A DNA stretch of 64,000 bases from Entonaema liquescens. Lineage: Eukaryota > Ascomycota > Sordariomycetes > Xylariales > Xylariaceae. The DNA lies in assembly GCA_902805475.1 (NCBI GenBank), contig CADCSX010000003.1:806001-870000 (forward strand), written 5' to 3'. Below are positions 60,901 through 64,000 of this stretch, in pieces (the first letter of the stretch is position 1; each line of letters begins with the position of its first letter). A program made the position numbers and the translations under genes. The notes beneath the pieces were generated by a model that saw nothing but the letters and a program-made list of their open reading frames with translations, did no database searches and had not been told where the DNA came from.

Positions 60901-63109
60901 CATCCCCCCTCTCTGTCCTCGAAACTCTTCAATATATAAAATTTTCGGCAGGCGAGAGGCAAAGAATATTTCGGTGTCAGGTATATCTACTGAGAACTGG
61001 GATGATTTTCTTGCCCGCATATCGCTTGGATCTGATCATTATGCATCATCCATCGTGGCGTCTGGGTCTCTTTTTGGCATCCTTGCCTCAAGCAACGTAT
61101 CCATTTACGACTCCTCGACATTTGAAGAACTGGTGGCCTCTCCCATAGACCATGGCGAGCGCATATACCGCATGGAGCTCAACAATACTGCTACCCTATT
61201 AGCTACCTACGGTTACAAGACAACGAAAGTATGGGAAACACCGACCGGAAACTGCAGGCTCTCAATTGATAATATCGCTTCAGGGCATCGACCACTTTCT
61301 ATGATATTTGCGAAAGACAATAAGGCTCTACTTGTTGGAACCAGCGACAAGCGGATAAGATCCCTTGACCTTGGTCAACAATCTCCAGCCTGGCAGCTCG
61401 TAGCGGGGCTAGAAGAGCCATATCTTGAGGGTTATATCTCAGACACAGCAAGCTACATGGCTATGAACAGGGACGGAACGCTTATCGCTGTCGCCTACCG
61501 GGGTCATCCAGTCTCTGTATGGGAAATAGATGGACCTGTCCACTTGGGACATTGCTGGAGAATTCATAATGAGAAAGATACGGGCGATGTCATCGATGCT
61601 GTTTGGCATCCGCATTCTCTCGAACTTTGGGGTCTATATATCGAAGGGGTGCTTTTCAAATGGAGTCCTTATGAGGGAAAGGTCCTTGAAATGGCTACAG
61701 GAGCAGCGAAACTAGCAATCAGTAGGGATGGTAACCTCCTTGCAACTGGAGACAGACGCGGAACTGTTCGAATCCATAATACTTCCGATCTCAGCTCAAT
61801 CTATCAGGTGACATCTGAGGACGTGGTCTTTGGTATAGCGTTTGGACCTGACCATAGACGCCTCTACGACATCAGGGGCTATTATGCAAATGTGTGGGAG
61901 CCAACCGCATTAATAAAATTCTCGAAACAGACAGATAAGAGTACCGAGAATGCAGGCGAAACGGACATTATTTATCCCAGCCCGTCAATTCGCCCCAGTA
62001 TACCTCGAAAGATTGATGCTATTACGGCAGTGGCAGCATCACCAACCGGGCGTCTATACAGCTACGGCACAATCACCGGAACGGTCTACATAGTTGACTT
62101 GCACAAGGAGAAGGTCATCGACGTCCATACACAGAAGGGCCCGATGAGTATTGAGAAAATGAGCTGGAGTAATGATGGACGCTACGTTTGCTTCATTGGT
62201 TCTCCTAAACGGATATGCATGAAGTCAATAACTTCGGATGAAAAACCTTCGGATCTAACTACAAAAACTACGATGGAAGCTTCGATAAAGAATATAGCAA
62301 AAGGGCCACTTGCACAATTACTCTTTCGACCTGACTCGATGGCTATCTTAGTTTTTACAACTACCGTAGCCATCGCGCTCTCAACCACGACGCTGTCAGT
62401 AACTCGATTGGCGGAATTCGATGCAGCTGAATACGAATGGATTACGCACCCGAAAGACCCAGAGCTTGTTGTCGGATTTGGGACAAGGCGAATACAAATT
62501 ATGACATGGGATTTGGCTCACGTACAGATTTATACGTTTAATTTAGATGGCCATCAGGATCACAATCTCGTGAACAGAGTACTCGTCACTCAGGATAAGG
62601 AATACTTGCTTATCCAAACATCTTCCGAGAAGGATAACTCTAGGGACAAGGGATTACATTATCTGAAGTCATCTGAGTTATCGATACCATCATCACACGC
62701 TGCGATGAGCGAACAACAGAACGACCTAGTAGTGATTACCCCAGTCACACTCCCCAGAAGCGTATCATCTGAGATTGCGCTCCCATTCGTATTCTACTCA
62801 GAAGATCACCTTACATTTCTCTCCAGAGACTCGTCGGTATACTCTTGGAAACCTGCGCCTATTCTTGGTTACGGAGCAATAACGCTCGCCAATAGTATGG
62901 GCACCGGTACTGCGAATGCGCCAGAACGTCCTAGAGGCCACCAGCCTACCAATTCCATCATAAAGCAATCCACGGAGCTTTTCGTGCTACCGGGAGACTG
63001 GATCAATAGAGACAACTTGTCTTTATGCGCTATCTGGAGTGCGGAAAAGGCTTTTCTATGCCCGAGGAATGGGGAGATTGCTATTGTTAAATGTAAAGAG
63101 TTGACTTGA
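57985..63109 (+). CDS. NLR protein: SesB-like hydrolase, NACHT, WD40 repeats; 1,619 aa
   Basis: Exons: 57985-57987 (ATG only, inferred), 58043-58573, 58628-58678, 58730-59014, 59062-60027 and 60086-63109. All joins keep frame. After a basic N tail, residues ~80-320 form a SesB-type alpha/beta hydrolase: FIHGLGGTSRWTWSKD, the nucleophile elbow VHSMGG (Ser187) made by joining exons 2 and 3, IFLATPHRGT, and a likely His in NADHHGVCKY. A NACHT ATPase follows, with P-loop GGAATGKS at ~415 and Walker B WVIDGLDEA at ~514, then a winged-helix region (MIHQTAREYLL). The last ~600 residues are degenerate WD40 repeats (VSVWEIDG, GTVRIHNTSD). These receptors mediate fungal nonself recognition and programmed cell death. 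The first exon is the least certain part. Confidence 0.88.
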
Positions 63110-63516
63110 GTTTAACTATTGTCTTAATGGACATAGACGGATACGAATAAAGGGGTAAGGGTTATAGAACCAGAGTCTTATATCCTCACTAACTAACATT
63201 TGAATCGGATACATGTAGTGTAAGACACCTCATATTTTTAGCCAATTAAAGCAAAGAATTCGCACTTGCAGCAGCGATTACCAATAAATGCGTCGCTACT
63301 GCTCCAATTTATCGACCCGCCAACTCGGAACTCCGACTTCTCGGAGCTATGTACAATTACACCCGGCAAACCGACGTAATGAACGAACCAGCACGCACAT
63401 ACATTACAAAAAAAGTGCCAGGCCAACAGTCCTGAACAACTCGGAGTTATTGACATGGCTCTGACCAGACATACTTATTTTCAAGCGGGTTGCGAACCTG
63501 TCTTACCATCGCCACC
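63110..63516. promoter_or_regulatory. Intergenic, 0.4 kb
   Basis: NLR 3' flank and AIM32 promoter. Nothing recognised besides a good start context (GCCACCATG) at its right end. Confidence 0.5.
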
Positions 63517-64000
63517 ATGTCTTTGCGACCGCTAACTAGAGCTACCTGGTGGAGGCGCGCCGCCTCATCTCGAATACGTCAACCCATTTCACTCGTAACG
63601 ATAACGTCGCGACGTCTAAATACCGTTCCGAAATGCCCGGAACCAACATGCGACTGCGCCGATACGCCATCCATGCCATCAGAGCAGGGCATTGATAGGA
63701 CTGCCAATCTAAATGGTCTCATAGCGTCGTACGCGCAACAGGTCTTGATCTGTACCGGCAAGGACGACTGGGCGTCGCGCATAGAAGAGGATAATAGCGG
63801 CGACAACTTGGCTGCCGACCTTAAGGAGCTGATTGGCCGGGGAGGCGTCTATAGTGATGTAAGTTTTGTTATTTTGATCGCTAGAGAACAACTCCCAGAT
63901 GTCCCGAGTATGATGGGATATATCACTGTTGGATTTAGCTAACGCAAGACAATATATAGCCTTTCCACAACATCTCCGTCGTAAACACTTCGTTCCCCTC
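63517..64000 (+). CDS. AIM32: AIM32-like thioredoxin-fold mitochondrial protein, 3' end cut off
   Basis: The start at 63517 has a strong context (GCCACCATG), and Arg-rich MSLRPLTRATWWRRAASSRI looks like a mitochondrial presequence. The sucrase/ferredoxin-like family signature follows: PKCPEPTCDCADTPSMPSEQ, then ASYAQQVLICTGKDDWASRI and DLKELIGRGGVYSD. Exon 1 ends at 63858 with donor GTAAGT. A 101-nt intron ends ATATAG at 63959, and exon 2 resumes with PFHNISVVNTSFP until the window ends. The yeast homologue is a 2Fe-2S or thioredoxin-like protein of the mitochondrion, implicated in redox quality control. Confidence 0.85.

Noticed and set aside
1..64000. CRISPR array, operon, ribosome binding sites
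   Set aside because: The sequence is eukaryotic (spliceosomal introns); no direct-repeat/spacer array was seen.

Overview
The window comes from the nuclear genome of a filamentous ascomycete (Pezizomycotina, most likely Sordariomycetes). The evidence is a gene set of fungal type, 47-101 nt introns with GTRNGY donors and YAG acceptors, an A+T-saturated transposon that looks RIP-mutated, and an NLR of the SesB-NACHT-WD40 kind found in such fungi. Genes lie on both strands with 0.3-4 kb spacers. Nearly all splice sites given here were worked out by eye and hold reading frame across every junction.

Layout. 0-9.5 kb: 3' part of an RA-PH signalling protein gene, a six-exon cytochrome P450, farnesyl diphosphate synthase (convergent with the P450), and the APC/C subunit Apc8/Cdc23. 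9.5-15.2 kb: mostly non-coding, with one GPI-anchored wall protein. 15.18-20.69 kb: a 5.5-kb A+T-rich element with 34-bp terminal inverted repeats whose mismatches are all transitions. 20.7-28.7 kb: gene relics and non-coding DNA around a small secreted protein. 28.7-39.3 kb: housekeeping block of Vps54 (GARP tethering), MCM5 (replicative helicase, with MCB boxes upstream), an ER-type adenylate-forming pseudoenzyme and the nucleoporin Pom34. 39.3-42.8 kb: sparse, with a broken small gene and a possible LTR. 42.8-54.1 kb: LAT-type amino-acid permease, an orphan acidic protein, mitochondrial leucyl-tRNA synthetase, a two-TM small protein, the mitochondrial release-factor methyltransferase Mtq1, and a secreted CE1-type esterase. 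54.1-58 kb: an accessory gap with an intron-rich pseudogene, a perfect 80-bp palindrome and a MITE-like inverted-repeat element. 58-63.1 kb: an intact 1,619-aa SesB-NACHT-WD40 NLR. The window ends inside AIM32.

The core genes (Apc8, Mcm5, Vps54, LeuRS, Mtq1, Pom34) are unrelated in pathway and look like ordinary background. The unusual parts are the RIP-type transposon, the NLR beside foldback DNA, the P450 with a substituted heme-loop arginine next to an FPP synthase with a changed chain-length residue, and a recurring one-base deficit in homopolymer runs that breaks at least three otherwise coherent genes. That last pattern points to sequencing error rather than gene death.
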